DNA of 8,198 nt from DASULK01 sp036381835. Lineage in GTDB: Bacteria > Actinomycetota > Actinomycetes > Mycobacteriales > Micromonosporaceae. Shown here piece after piece: positions 1 through 6,316 of this stretch. Under the pieces are notes generated by a model. The model saw nothing but the letters and a program-made list of their open reading frames with translations, did no database searches and was not told the origin of the DNA. The first letter of the stretch is position 1. Each line of letters begins with the position of its first letter. The stretch is taken from NCBI GenBank assembly GCA_036381835.1, contig DASVCA010000004.1, forward strand, positions 1 to 8,198, read 5' to 3'. A program made the translations under genes and the position numbers.

Positions 1-387
1 AGGTCGGCCCGCCTGATCGAGATACGAGATGCGAGCGACCACGCGGCGGGCGATGGAGACGGACTGGCCACCCGAGAAGCCGTCTTCGCCGTCTCGGATG
101 TGAAGAACCTGTCGCCCCTGGTCGGCGAAGCGCAACGGATCACGATCCAGAGGGCGAAAAGCCCCGAGGATGCCGTTGTGGTGCCCGTGGCAGCGCTGTG
201 GACCGGCCTGGACGGGCAGGTTCAGGTTGAGGTGATTGGCTCCACAGGTCGCCGACGCGTCGCGGTGGAGGTTGTCCTCACATCAGGCGGACGGGCAGCG
301 GTCGTTCCGTTGTCTGGCAGTCTCGTCTCGGGCGAGGAGGTTGCGCTGACAGCAGAAGGTCCGTCGTATGAGCGCCCCGTTGATTGA
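1..387 (+). CDS. Periplasmic adaptor of MacA/HlyD type (C-terminal part, 5' end outside window)
   Basis: The frame is open from the left edge to a TGA at 385-387, giving 128 visible residues of a longer protein. The visible part looks like the C-terminal beta-barrel and membrane-proximal region of a membrane fusion (adaptor) protein. It has the VVVPVAALW strand (visible residues about 58-66) followed by a repeated-strand region ending SGSLVSGEEVAL, which matches the usual 'VPVAAL...V.VG...G..V.V' ending of actinobacterial MacA/HlyD-like adaptors, often annotated as peptidoglycan-binding proteins. Such adaptors are membrane-anchored, sit outside the cytoplasmic membrane and bind the FtsX-type permease. 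The context supports this: the stop lies 20 bases inside the next gene, an ABC ATPase, which is followed by a MacB permease. The start, any signal/anchor helix and the hairpin domain are not visible. A GTG at 100 is inside the open frame and is not a convincing start. The family call rests on weak motifs plus context. Confidence 0.72.
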   Translation, partial: RSARLIEIRDASDHAAGDGDGLATREAVFAVSDVKNLSPLVGEAQRITIQRAKSPEDAVVVPVAALWTGLDGQVQVEVIGSTGRRRVAVEVVLTSGGRAAVVPLSGSLVSGEEVALTAEGPSYERPVD

Positions 388-1039
388 ACTCGTCGGCGTT
401 AAGAAGACCTACCCAGGGCCGCCCGAGGTTCACGCGCTACGCGATGTCACCTTGACGATCCGGCCGAACGAGATGGTCGCGGTCATCGGGTCGTCCGGAT
501 CAGGGAAGTCCACCTTGTTGAACATCATGGGGCTACTCGATCAGCCATCAACCGGCACGGTGAAGATCACCGGCAGAGACGTGGGCACGCTCTGCGAGCG
601 GGATCGAGACTGCCTCCGAGCCTCCCGGATCGGCTTCGTCTTCCAGTCGTTTCACCTGGTCGGTCATCTAACCAGTATCGAAAACGTCACCCTTCCACTC
701 ATTCATCAGAATTGGGCGCGTCACGAACGACGGCAACGGGCGGTGGCGGCGCTTACGACCGTCGGCCTCGGGCACCGACTGCACGCGCTCCCCGCTTCCC
801 TATCCGGAGGCGAGCAACAGCGGGTGGCCGTGGCCCGAGGCGTGGTGCATGATCCCGCCATCGTCCTCTGCGACGAGCCGACGGGAAATCTCGATCGCGA
901 GAACACCGCAGCCGTCCTCGCGCTTCTCCGTGATCTGGTAACCCCTGAACGCGCAGTCGTCATAGTGACCCACGAGCGGGAGGTATGGGAATCCGCGGAT
1001 CGTCTCATCCGGGTGGTGGACGGCTGTGTCACGTCGTAG
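368..1039 (+). CDS. ABC transporter ATP-binding protein, MacB/LolD type
   Basis: This 223-residue protein is a single nucleotide-binding domain of normal length for the LolD/MacB/FtsE group. Visible motifs in order are Walker A GSSGSGKST (41-49), Q-loop FQS around Q93, signature LSGGEQQRVAVAR (145-157), Walker B IVLCDE (165-170), D-loop GNLD (173-176) and H-loop VTHE with H202. The stretch FHLVGHLTSIENVTLPL after the Q-loop is typical of MacB/LolD ATPases. It should power the adaptor/permease pair encoded on either side, exporting a peptide, drug or lipid-like substrate that cannot be deduced from the sequence. The ATG at 368 has AGAAGG at 354-359, 8 bases upstream. The gene overlaps the adaptor gene by 20 bases and the permease gene by 14, which indicates translational coupling. 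Codon use is less GC-rich than in the later genes; 661-720, for example, is 50% GC by hand count. Confidence 0.95.
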   Translation: MSAPLIELVGVKKTYPGPPEVHALRDVTLTIRPNEMVAVIGSSGSGKSTLLNIMGLLDQPSTGTVKITGRDVGTLCERDRDCLRASRIGFVFQSFHLVGHLTSIENVTLPLIHQNWARHERRQRAVAALTTVGLGHRLHALPASLSGGEQQRVAVARGVVHDPAIVLCDEPTGNLDRENTAAVLALLRDLVTPERAVVIVTHEREVWESADRLIRVVDGCVTS

Positions 1040-2219
1040 GGGAACCTCCCTGCGTGACATCATCACGCAGGCGGCCAAGGCGGTCATCGGCCGACCGGTT
1101 CGCTCGGCATTGACCACCGGGGGCATCGGACTCGGTGTCGCCGCGACCGTCGCCACGCTCGGTGTGGCAGCCAGCGCCAACGCCGCGATCTCAGATCGTT
1201 TCGACGCGTTGAAAGCCACCCTGGTCACCGTCGAATACCCGCCAGAGATACCGCGCCCGGCGGTGGGAAGCGAGACCAGGGCGAGGAAACTCGCCGGCGT
1301 GAAGAACCTCGGTTACCTGTGTGTCGCGGAGGGCGACCAGGCGATCAGCAAACTCGCGCCTCCCCACCAGCAGCCGATCGGCGACCGACTGACGCTCATC
1401 GCGGCACAACCCGCCGCCCTGTCGACGCTCGGCGTCAAGATACACACCGGGCGTTCCTTCGACGACGGCCACGGAGCCAGAGGAGAGTCCGTTGCCCTGT
1501 TGGACGACGTGGCGGCCAAAGCGTTGGGGATCGGCGACCCCACTGCTCAACCGATCATTCACCTCAACGGGAAAGCGACGGCGGTTCTCGGCATCTTCAC
1601 CGCTCCCGCCGGGGAATCGAACCTCACCGGCGCGGTGGTCGTCCCGTACGAATCCTGCCTGTCACCGAACGACCGGGCAACCTTCGGCAGAACGACGGCG
1701 GTCATCCGGACCGCGCTAGGCGCAGCGGACCAGGTTGGTAGACAGGCACCCGCAGCACTCGCGCCGCTCGATCCAGACGCGCTCACCGTGGGGATTCCTC
1801 CGGATCTCCGCCACTTCCGTCAAGGTGTCGAAAGCGACACCCGGGCACTGTTTCTCGGGCTCGCTGCGGTCTCGCTGACCATCGGCGCACTCGGAGTGTC
1901 GAACACGACGCTGGTGTCTGTACTCGAGCGACGATCCGAGATCGGTCTGCGGCGCGCGATCGGGGCATCCCGTAAGACGATCGCCAGTCAATTCCTCGTG
2001 GAAAGCGCCTTGCTCGGCGCTGCCGGTGGCGTACTCGGAACGATCATCGGCATCGATGTGACCGCCGGGATCGCCTTGCTACGAGACTGGTTGATCGTTG
2101 TCGAACCGTGGGTCGTTGCGGCTGGCCCCGCCGGTGGACTCGTCATCGGCATGCTGGCCGGGCTCTATCCCGCCTGGTCGGCCAGCCGGATCGCCCCTGC
2201 GACGGCGCTGCGCAGCTGA
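1026..2219 (+). CDS. ABC transporter permease, MacB/FtsX family
   Basis: This 397-residue membrane protein has the four-helix MacB layout. Helix 1 is at about 27-50 and is followed by an extracytoplasmic MacB-type domain at about 52-270. Three C-terminal helices follow at about 273-297, 325-350 and 362-382. The FtsX core is clear: ERRSEIGLRRAIGASRK (301-317) after helix 2, and the closing AGLYPAWSASRIAPATALR (378-396) is the usual end of MacB proteins. Unlike E. coli MacB there is no fused ATPase; the ATPase is the separate overlapping gene upstream, the usual actinobacterial arrangement. Type VII ABC systems of this kind work by mechanotransmission with an adaptor and do not move substrate through the membrane helices (family knowledge). 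The start is GTG at 1026, inside the ATPase gene, with only a weak purine-rich GGTGGTGGA just upstream, so coupled translation is likely. The substrate is unknown. Confidence 0.93.
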   Translation: MSRRRGTSLRDIITQAAKAVIGRPVRSALTTGGIGLGVAATVATLGVAASANAAISDRFDALKATLVTVEYPPEIPRPAVGSETRARKLAGVKNLGYLCVAEGDQAISKLAPPHQQPIGDRLTLIAAQPAALSTLGVKIHTGRSFDDGHGARGESVALLDDVAAKALGIGDPTAQPIIHLNGKATAVLGIFTAPAGESNLTGAVVVPYESCLSPNDRATFGRTTAVIRTALGAADQVGRQAPAALAPLDPDALTVGIPPDLRHFRQGVESDTRALFLGLAAVSLTIGALGVSNTTLVSVLERRSEIGLRRAIGASRKTIASQFLVESALLGAAGGVLGTIIGIDVTAGIALLRDWLIVVEPWVVAAGPAGGLVIGMLAGLYPAWSASRIAPATALRS

Positions 2220-2281
2220 GCCGCGGTTCCGGGTAGGGGCGCACCCGCGGCCGCGGATCGCGGCGGGAATTAGGTCGCGGA

Positions 2282-2303
2282 CGGCGTACGAGGCGGCGTA
2301 CGA
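2282..2303. repeat. Direct repeat of CGGCGTACGA, period 12, upstream of helD
   Basis: The 10-base unit CGGCGTACGA occurs at 2282-2291 and again at 2294-2303, separated by two bases. Each copy carries the palindromic hexamer CGTACG. The repeat lies in the 204-base gap between the MacB-type permease and helD, about 120 bases before the helD start. This placement fits an operator or activator site, but no regulator is encoded in the window and no clear -35/-10 pair is seen next to it. The rest of this gap (2220-2423) shows no convincing small gene, RNA or strong terminator. Confidence 0.35.
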
Positions 2304-2411
2304 TCGGCGGCTGCGCATCGACCGCGCGTCCCTTGTCAGCGAGGCACAGCCGGCACCGTACCGACGGAGCGCCGGGCGGCCCAGGTCCGCCGATCTGCGA
2401 TCGCACGCACC

Positions 2412-2417
2412 GGAAGG
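2412..2417 (+). promoter_or_regulatory. Ribosome binding site deciding the helD start
   Basis: GGAAGG lies 6 bases before the ATG at 2424 but only 3 bases before the in-frame GTG at 2421. The spacing favours ATG 2424 as the start codon. Confidence 0.6.
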
Positions 2418-2423
2418 TACGTG

Positions 2424-4451
2424 ATGACCCTGCCTGCCCATCCAGCCCGCACCGAAACCGATCTCGACGCTCAACTCACCGCCGAGCGAGCACATCTGGA
2501 AGCGTCTCGGGCCGCGCTACGACGCATGCGTGAGCGTGCCGAGGCGCTGTTCGCCACCGGAGACAAGGTCGCCGGGGACGCGTTCGCGGCCGAGACGCTG
2601 GGCCGCGCCCTCTCCCGCCGCGTGGCCGAACTCGCCGACGACCCGACCACCCCGCTCTTCTTCGGCAAGCTCACCTTCCCCGAGCGGCCCTACCACATCG
2701 GACGACGCCACGTCACCGACGATGCCGGCGAGCCGATGGTCCTGGACTGGCGGGCACCCGTGTCCCGGGCGTTCTACCGGGCCAGCGCCCGCGACCCGCA
2801 GGGGGTACGCACCCGCCGCCGCTTCGGGTTCAGCAGCGGCCTCTTGACGAGCTTCGAGGACGAGCACCTCGACCGGGGTGAGGAGCTGGGGACGGCCAGC
2901 CGCATCCTTACCGCCGAGATCGAGCGGCCCCGGGTCGGCCCGATGCGGGACATCGTCGCGACCATCCAGCCGGAGCAGGACGAGTTGGTGCGGGCGGACC
3001 TGACGGCGACGATCTGCGTTCAGGGAGCACCCGGCACCGGGAAGACCGCCGTCGGGCTGCACCGCGCGGCGTACCTGCTGTACGCGCACCGGGAGCGACT
3101 GCGTCGCTCGGGGGTGCTCATCCTCGGACCGAACCGGGCGTTCCTGTCGTACATCTCCGCCGTGCTCCCCGCGCTCGGCGAGGTCGAGGTGGTGCAGGCC
3201 ACGCTCGACGACCTGGTCGGCCGGGTGCCGGTACGGGCCGTCGACGACCCGGAAACGGCCGCGGTGAAACACGACGTGCGGATGGCCGCGGTGCTTCGCC
3301 GGGCCCTCGACCGGTACATAGGCGAGCCGACCGAGCCGATCGTGGTCTCCGACGGCTCGTACCGCTGGCGCATCACCGAGGAACCGCTACGACGGGTGAT
3401 CGACGAGGCCCGCCGCGAGCAGCTGCCGTACGGCGTCGGGCGGGAGCGGGTCCGCGCCCGAGTGGTGGCCCTGCTGCAGCGGCAGGCGGAGGCCCGTCGC
3501 GCCGAATCGCCGAGCGACGCGTGGCTGCGGCGGATGGCCCGGTCGAAGCCGGTCACCGGGTTCCTGGACCGGGTGTGGCCGGCGGTTACCCCGGAGAGTC
3601 TGGTCTTCGCCCTGCTCTCCGACCCCGAGACACTTGCCGCGGCCGCCGGCGACCTGCTCGACTCAGGCGAACAGCGGCGGCTGCTCTGGTCCAAGCCGCC
3701 CCGGTCGATACGGGCCGCGCGATGGAGCGCCGCCGACCTGGTGCTGATCGACGAGGCGGCCGGCCTGATCGAGCGACCGCCCGGTTTCGGGCACATCGTC
3801 GTGGACGAGGCGCAAGACCTGTCGCCGATGCAGTGCCGGGCCATCGCCCGGCGTAGCGAGCACGGCTCGATCACCCTGCTCGGCGACCTGGCCCAGGGCA
3901 CCGCCCAGTGGGCGGCGACGGACTGGCGTGAGTCGCTCACCCACCTCGGCAAGTCGGACGCGGTGGTGGTGCCGTTGACGGTCGGGTTCCGGGTGCCGGC
4001 CGCGGTCGTCGCGTTCGCCAACCGGCTGCTGCCGGCGCTGGGCGTGGACGTACCGCCGGCCCGGTCGCTACGCCGGGACGGCACGCTCGCGGTGCGCGCG
4101 GTGTCCGACCTGGACGAGGCCGTGCCGGCCGAGGTCCGCGCCGCCTTGAAGCACGACGGCTCGGTCGGGGTGATCGCTGCGGACGCCGCGGTCGACCGGA
4201 TCCGTCGAATACTGCACGCCGCCGGAATCGAGAGTGCGAGCGCCGACGAGGTCGAAACCGCGATGCGGGTAACCGTGGTTGCGGCCACCGCTGTCAAAGG
4301 TTTGGAGTACGACCATGTGGTGGTCATCGAACCGGCGCAGATCGTGGCAGCCGAGCCGCGCGGCCTGCATCGACTCTACGTGGTGCTGACCCGGGCGGTC
4401 TCCCGCCTGACCGTGCTGCACACGCAACCGCTGCCCGCACCGCTCGGCTGA
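2424..4451 (+). CDS. helD: HelD-family RNA polymerase-associated ATPase (UvrD/Rep-like superfamily 1)
   Basis: This 675-residue protein has the class II HelD layout seen in actinobacteria. An N-terminal helical hairpin spans about 12-71, rich in Arg, Glu and Ala, the part that in HelD enters the RNA polymerase secondary channel. It is followed by the conserved LFFGKLTFPERPYHIGR and VLDWRAPVSRAFYRA segments (78-120). Superfamily 1 ATPase motifs follow: Q-motif region IQPEQDELVR (181-190), Walker A GAPGTGKT (201-208), Walker B IVVDEAQDLSP (458-468), GDLAQGT (487-493), GFR (521-523), KGLEYDHVVV (625-634) and LYVVLTRA with an arginine finger candidate at R658. HelD proteins pull stalled or inactive RNA polymerase off nucleic acid and recycle it; the related HelR protects against rifamycins (family knowledge). 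Whether this copy gives resistance cannot be read from sequence. No rifamycin-associated element was recognised upstream. ATG 2424 is chosen over GTG 2421 from Shine-Dalgarno spacing. Codon use is strongly GC-rich, unlike the MacAB-type genes just upstream. Confidence 0.9.
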   Translation: MTLPAHPARTETDLDAQLTAERAHLEASRAALRRMRERAEALFATGDKVAGDAFAAETLGRALSRRVAELADDPTTPLFFGKLTFPERPYHIGRRHVTDDAGEPMVLDWRAPVSRAFYRASARDPQGVRTRRRFGFSSGLLTSFEDEHLDRGEELGTASRILTAEIERPRVGPMRDIVATIQPEQDELVRADLTATICVQGAPGTGKTAVGLHRAAYLLYAHRERLRRSGVLILGPNRAFLSYISAVLPALGEVEVVQATLDDLVGRVPVRAVDDPETAAVKHDVRMAAVLRRALDRYIGEPTEPIVVSDGSYRWRITEEPLRRVIDEARREQLPYGVGRERVRARVVALLQRQAEARRAESPSDAWLRRMARSKPVTGFLDRVWPAVTPESLVFALLSDPETLAAAAGDLLDSGEQRRLLWSKPPRSIRAARWSAADLVLIDEAAGLIERPPGFGHIVVDEAQDLSPMQCRAIARRSEHGSITLLGDLAQGTAQWAATDWRESLTHLGKSDAVVVPLTVGFRVPAAVVAFANRLLPALGVDVPPARSLRRDGTLAVRAVSDLDEAVPAEVRAALKHDGSVGVIAADAAVDRIRRILHAAGIESASADEVETAMRVTVVAATAVKGLEYDHVVVIEPAQIVAAEPRGLHRLYVVLTRAVSRLTVLHTQPLPAPLG

Positions 4452-4482
4452 GCCGTGCCCGGCGGTCTGGCGACGGGCGGGA

Positions 4483-4526
4483 ATCTTGTACGCCCGCTTT
4501 ACAGTCTTCGGCATACCGTACGAGGT
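4483..4526. promoter_or_regulatory. Imperfect inverted repeat, possible operator/promoter region of the ABC-2 exporter operon
   Basis: The arms ATCTTGTACG (4483-4492) and CGTACGAGGT (4517-4526) match as an inverted repeat at 8 of 10 positions around a 24-base centre. The centre is AT-richer than the surroundings and holds TACAGT (4500-4505), an acceptable actinobacterial -10 hexamer, and TACCGT (4514-4519). No good -35 lies at the right distance from either, so the exact promoter is not assigned. The site is 79 bases before the ATPase start at 4605, in the short gap after helD. A role as a repressor-bound promoter is inference. Confidence 0.35.
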
Positions 4527-4545
4527 CTGGTTGAGCACAGTCCTG

Positions 4546-4553
4546 AGAGGAGG
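4546..4553 (+). other. Orphan Shine-Dalgarno-like sequence AGAGGAGG
   Basis: AGAGGAGG is the strongest anti-16S match in this gap, but no ATG, GTG or TTG follows within a usable 4-13 bases in any frame. The likely ATPase start at 4605 is 51 bases downstream. It could be a chance purine run, part of a leader, or a sign that the real start is unusual. Confidence 0.3.
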
Positions 4554-4604
4554 CAGGCGCGTCCGCCCTGTCTGACCGCGGGGTCCGCACGCGCCGACGA
4601 TTCG

Positions 4605-5519
4605 ATGATTCTCGCCCGCACGGTCGACGCCACCCGACGCTACGGCGACGTCACCGCTCTCGACCGGGTCAGCCTGGAGGTGCACGCCGGTGAACTCGTC
4701 GGGCTGCTCGGGCCCAACGGTGCGGGTAAGAGCACCCTGATCAACCTTCTCGTCGGACTGCGCAGGGCCACCTCCGGTCGGGTCGAGCTGTTCGGCGGCG
4801 ACCCACGGGACCCGACCCGCCGCCGCCAAATCGGCGTCACCCCGCAGGAGACCGGCCTGCCGGCCACCCTGCGCGTCGGCGAGGTGGTCGACTACGTCGC
4901 CGCCCACTACCCGAACCCGATCGGCCGGGGTGAACTACTCGAACGCTTCGGCCTGGCCGATCTGGCGGCACGCCAGACCGGCGGGCTCTCCGGCGGCCAG
5001 CGGCGCCGGTTGGCGGTTGCGTTGGCCTTCGTCGGCCGTCCCCGGCTCGTCTTCCTCGACGAGCCGACCACCGGGCTGGATGTGGAGGCCCGCCGGACCC
5101 TGTGGGACGGCATCACCGGCTTCCACGCCGACGGCGGCACCGTGCTGCTGACCAGCCACTACCTGGAGGAGATCGAGGCGCTGGCCGACCGGGTGGTGGT
5201 GCTCGGACAGGGGCGGGTGCTCGCCGACGACACCGTCGAGGCGATCCGGGGACTGGTGGGTGTGCGCCGGGTCAGCCTGGTCGCCGACCACGTGCCGCCG
5301 TTGCCGGGCGTGATCGGGGTCGAGCACGCCGATGGGCGTACTCACCTGCTGACCACCGATTCGGACGGACTGGTCCGCGACCTGGTCCACAGCGGGGTGC
5401 CGTTCCGCGACCTGGAGATCCGCCCCACCTCGCTCGAAGAGGCCTTCCTCGCCATCACCCAACGTGAGAGCGCCGATGCCGAGCGGACGGCCACCTCGGC
5501 CGCGCCCGCCATCGCCTAA
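4605..5519 (+). CDS. ABC-2 exporter ATP-binding protein (DrrA/CcmA type)
   Basis: This is a 304-residue ATPase of the drug-exporter type. Motifs are Walker A GPNGAGKST (36-44), Q-loop TPQE at Q81, signature LSGGQRRRLAVAL (128-140), Walker B RLVFLDE (147-153), D-loop TTGLD (155-159) and H-loop TSHYLEE with H185. The C-terminal extension after about residue 215 ends FRDLEIRPTSLEEAFLAIT, the usual tail of DrrA-like ATPases. It should energise the permease encoded 11 bases downstream; the pair forms a typical two-gene exporter for drugs, lipids or other hydrophobic compounds. The start is placed at ATG 4605 because homologous proteins begin a few residues before the 'RRYGDVTALD' strand. The frame is also open back to a GTG at 4455, but those 50 residues look like random GC-rich translation with no domain. 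ATG 4605 has no obvious Shine-Dalgarno, so the start is less certain than the gene. The final 20 residues are Ala-rich and probably disordered. Confidence 0.93.
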   Translation: MILARTVDATRRYGDVTALDRVSLEVHAGELVGLLGPNGAGKSTLINLLVGLRRATSGRVELFGGDPRDPTRRRQIGVTPQETGLPATLRVGEVVDYVAAHYPNPIGRGELLERFGLADLAARQTGGLSGGQRRRLAVALAFVGRPRLVFLDEPTTGLDVEARRTLWDGITGFHADGGTVLLTSHYLEEIEALADRVVVLGQGRVLADDTVEAIRGLVGVRRVSLVADHVPPLPGVIGVEHADGRTHLLTTDSDGLVRDLVHSGVPFRDLEIRPTSLEEAFLAITQRESADAERTATSAAPAIA

Positions 5520-5524
5520 AGGAG
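5518..5524 (+). promoter_or_regulatory. Ribosome binding site of the ABC-2 permease, overlapping the ATPase stop codon
   Basis: AAAGGAG begins inside the TAA stop of the ATPase gene (5517-5519) and sits 6 bases before ATG 5531. This is the strongest Shine-Dalgarno followed by a start in the window and supports coupled translation of the pair. Confidence 0.7.
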
Positions 5525-5530
5525 CACCGG

Positions 5531-6268
5531 ATGTCACTCGCCCTGGTCCACGCGCGCTACCAGCTACTGGAGATCATGCGCGTTCCCGCCGCGCTGGTGG
5601 GTACCGTGTTCTTCCCGGTCGCGGCGATGCTCTTCTTCGTCGTGCCGTTCTCCGGTCAGCACCCGGTTCAGGCCACGTACGCGACCGCGTCGATGGCCAC
5701 CTTCTCGGTGATCTCCAGCAACCTGTTCCAGTACGGGATCGGTGTCGCCGAGGACCGCAACCAGCCGTGGGACCCGTACACTCGAACGCTGCCCGCCGGA
5801 CCGGGTCCGCGACTGACCGGCCGGATTCTCGCCTGCCTGGCGATGATGTTCGTCTCGCTGCTGCCGGTGGTGCTGATCGCGGCGGTGGCCACCGAGGCCA
5901 GTGTCACGGTAGGGGGCTTCCTCGCCGCGGCGGGCACGGTGGTGCTCATCACGGTGCCGTTCGCGCTGATGGGTCTGGCGATCGGCTACGCCCTGCCGAG
6001 CAAGGCGGCCCTGGCGGTGGCACAGGTGTTGTTCTTTCCGATGGCCTTCGGCGGTGGCCTGATGTCGCCCCCCGGCGACGCGCCGAAGATCATCGAGGTG
6101 GTCGCTCCGTACCTGCCGACCCGGGGCGCGGTCGAGTTGATGTGGGCGGCGGTCGGCGACTTCCCGGTCCGACCGTTGTCGCTGCTGATGCTGGTGGTGT
6201 GGACGGCGGCGATGGGCGCGCTGGCGGTCTGGGCCTACCGACGCGACGAGGGCCGCCGGTTCACCTGA
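5531..6268 (+). CDS. ABC-2 type exporter permease (DrrB-like)
   Basis: This 245-residue protein has six predicted membrane helices at about 20-40, 51-72, 100-121, 128-153, 160-181 and 216-236, the standard ABC-2 permease topology and length. Between helices 2 and 3 lies the cytoplasmic segment EDRNQPWDPYTRTLPAGPGP (74-93), which matches the 'E...G....L..lP.s' region of ABC-2 permeases thought to contact the ATPase. Helix 5 is followed by the amphipathic loop with GGGLMSPPGDAP (174-185) and APYLPTRGAVELMW, also typical. It is the membrane partner of the ATPase just upstream, with an 11-base gap and a clear ribosome binding site, so the two form one transcription unit. The exported compound is not known. 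It ends 48 bases before the stop of the convergent importer ATPase. Confidence 0.93.
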   Translation: MSLALVHARYQLLEIMRVPAALVGTVFFPVAAMLFFVVPFSGQHPVQATYATASMATFSVISSNLFQYGIGVAEDRNQPWDPYTRTLPAGPGPRLTGRILACLAMMFVSLLPVVLIAAVATEASVTVGGFLAAAGTVVLITVPFALMGLAIGYALPSKAALAVAQVLFFPMAFGGGLMSPPGDAPKIIEVVAPYLPTRGAVELMWAAVGDFPVRPLSLLMLVVWTAAMGALAVWAYRRDEGRRFT

Positions 6269-6316
6269 TCTCCGGCCTGGCCGATCATGGGCTTTGTGTC
6301 GACCGGACCGCAAACC

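Noticed and set aside
2221..2256. GC-rich palindromes after the MacB-type permease (including CCGCGGCCGCGG at 2245-2256) as a terminator
   Set aside because: The possible hairpin (2221-2250) needs a 6-base bulge and has no U-tract. A 12-base all-GC palindrome is expected by chance in several kilobases of such DNA.
2333..2364. TTGTCA at 2333-2338 as a -35 box for helD
   Set aside because: No TANNNT-type -10 lies 16-19 bases downstream; TACCGA at 2359 is 20 bases away and a poor match.
2220..2423. Rifamycin-associated element before helD
   Set aside because: I looked for a long inverted repeat of the kind found before rifamycin-resistance genes and saw none. From memory I cannot exclude a divergent version.
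2079..2495. Small genes on either strand in the gap before helD
   Set aside because: Open frames there run into the flanking genes, have Arg/Pro-rich translations and no convincing ribosome sites.
3020..4327. Long antisense open frame of about 435 codons inside helD
   Set aside because: Its translation is dominated by Ser, Arg, Thr and Ala with no recognisable motif, while the + strand frame has all superfamily 1 ATPase motifs in order.
4455..4604. N-terminal extension of the ABC-2 ATPase from GTG 4455
   Set aside because: Fifty extra residues without family similarity, starting 3 bases after the helD stop without a ribosome site; the family start is near 4605.
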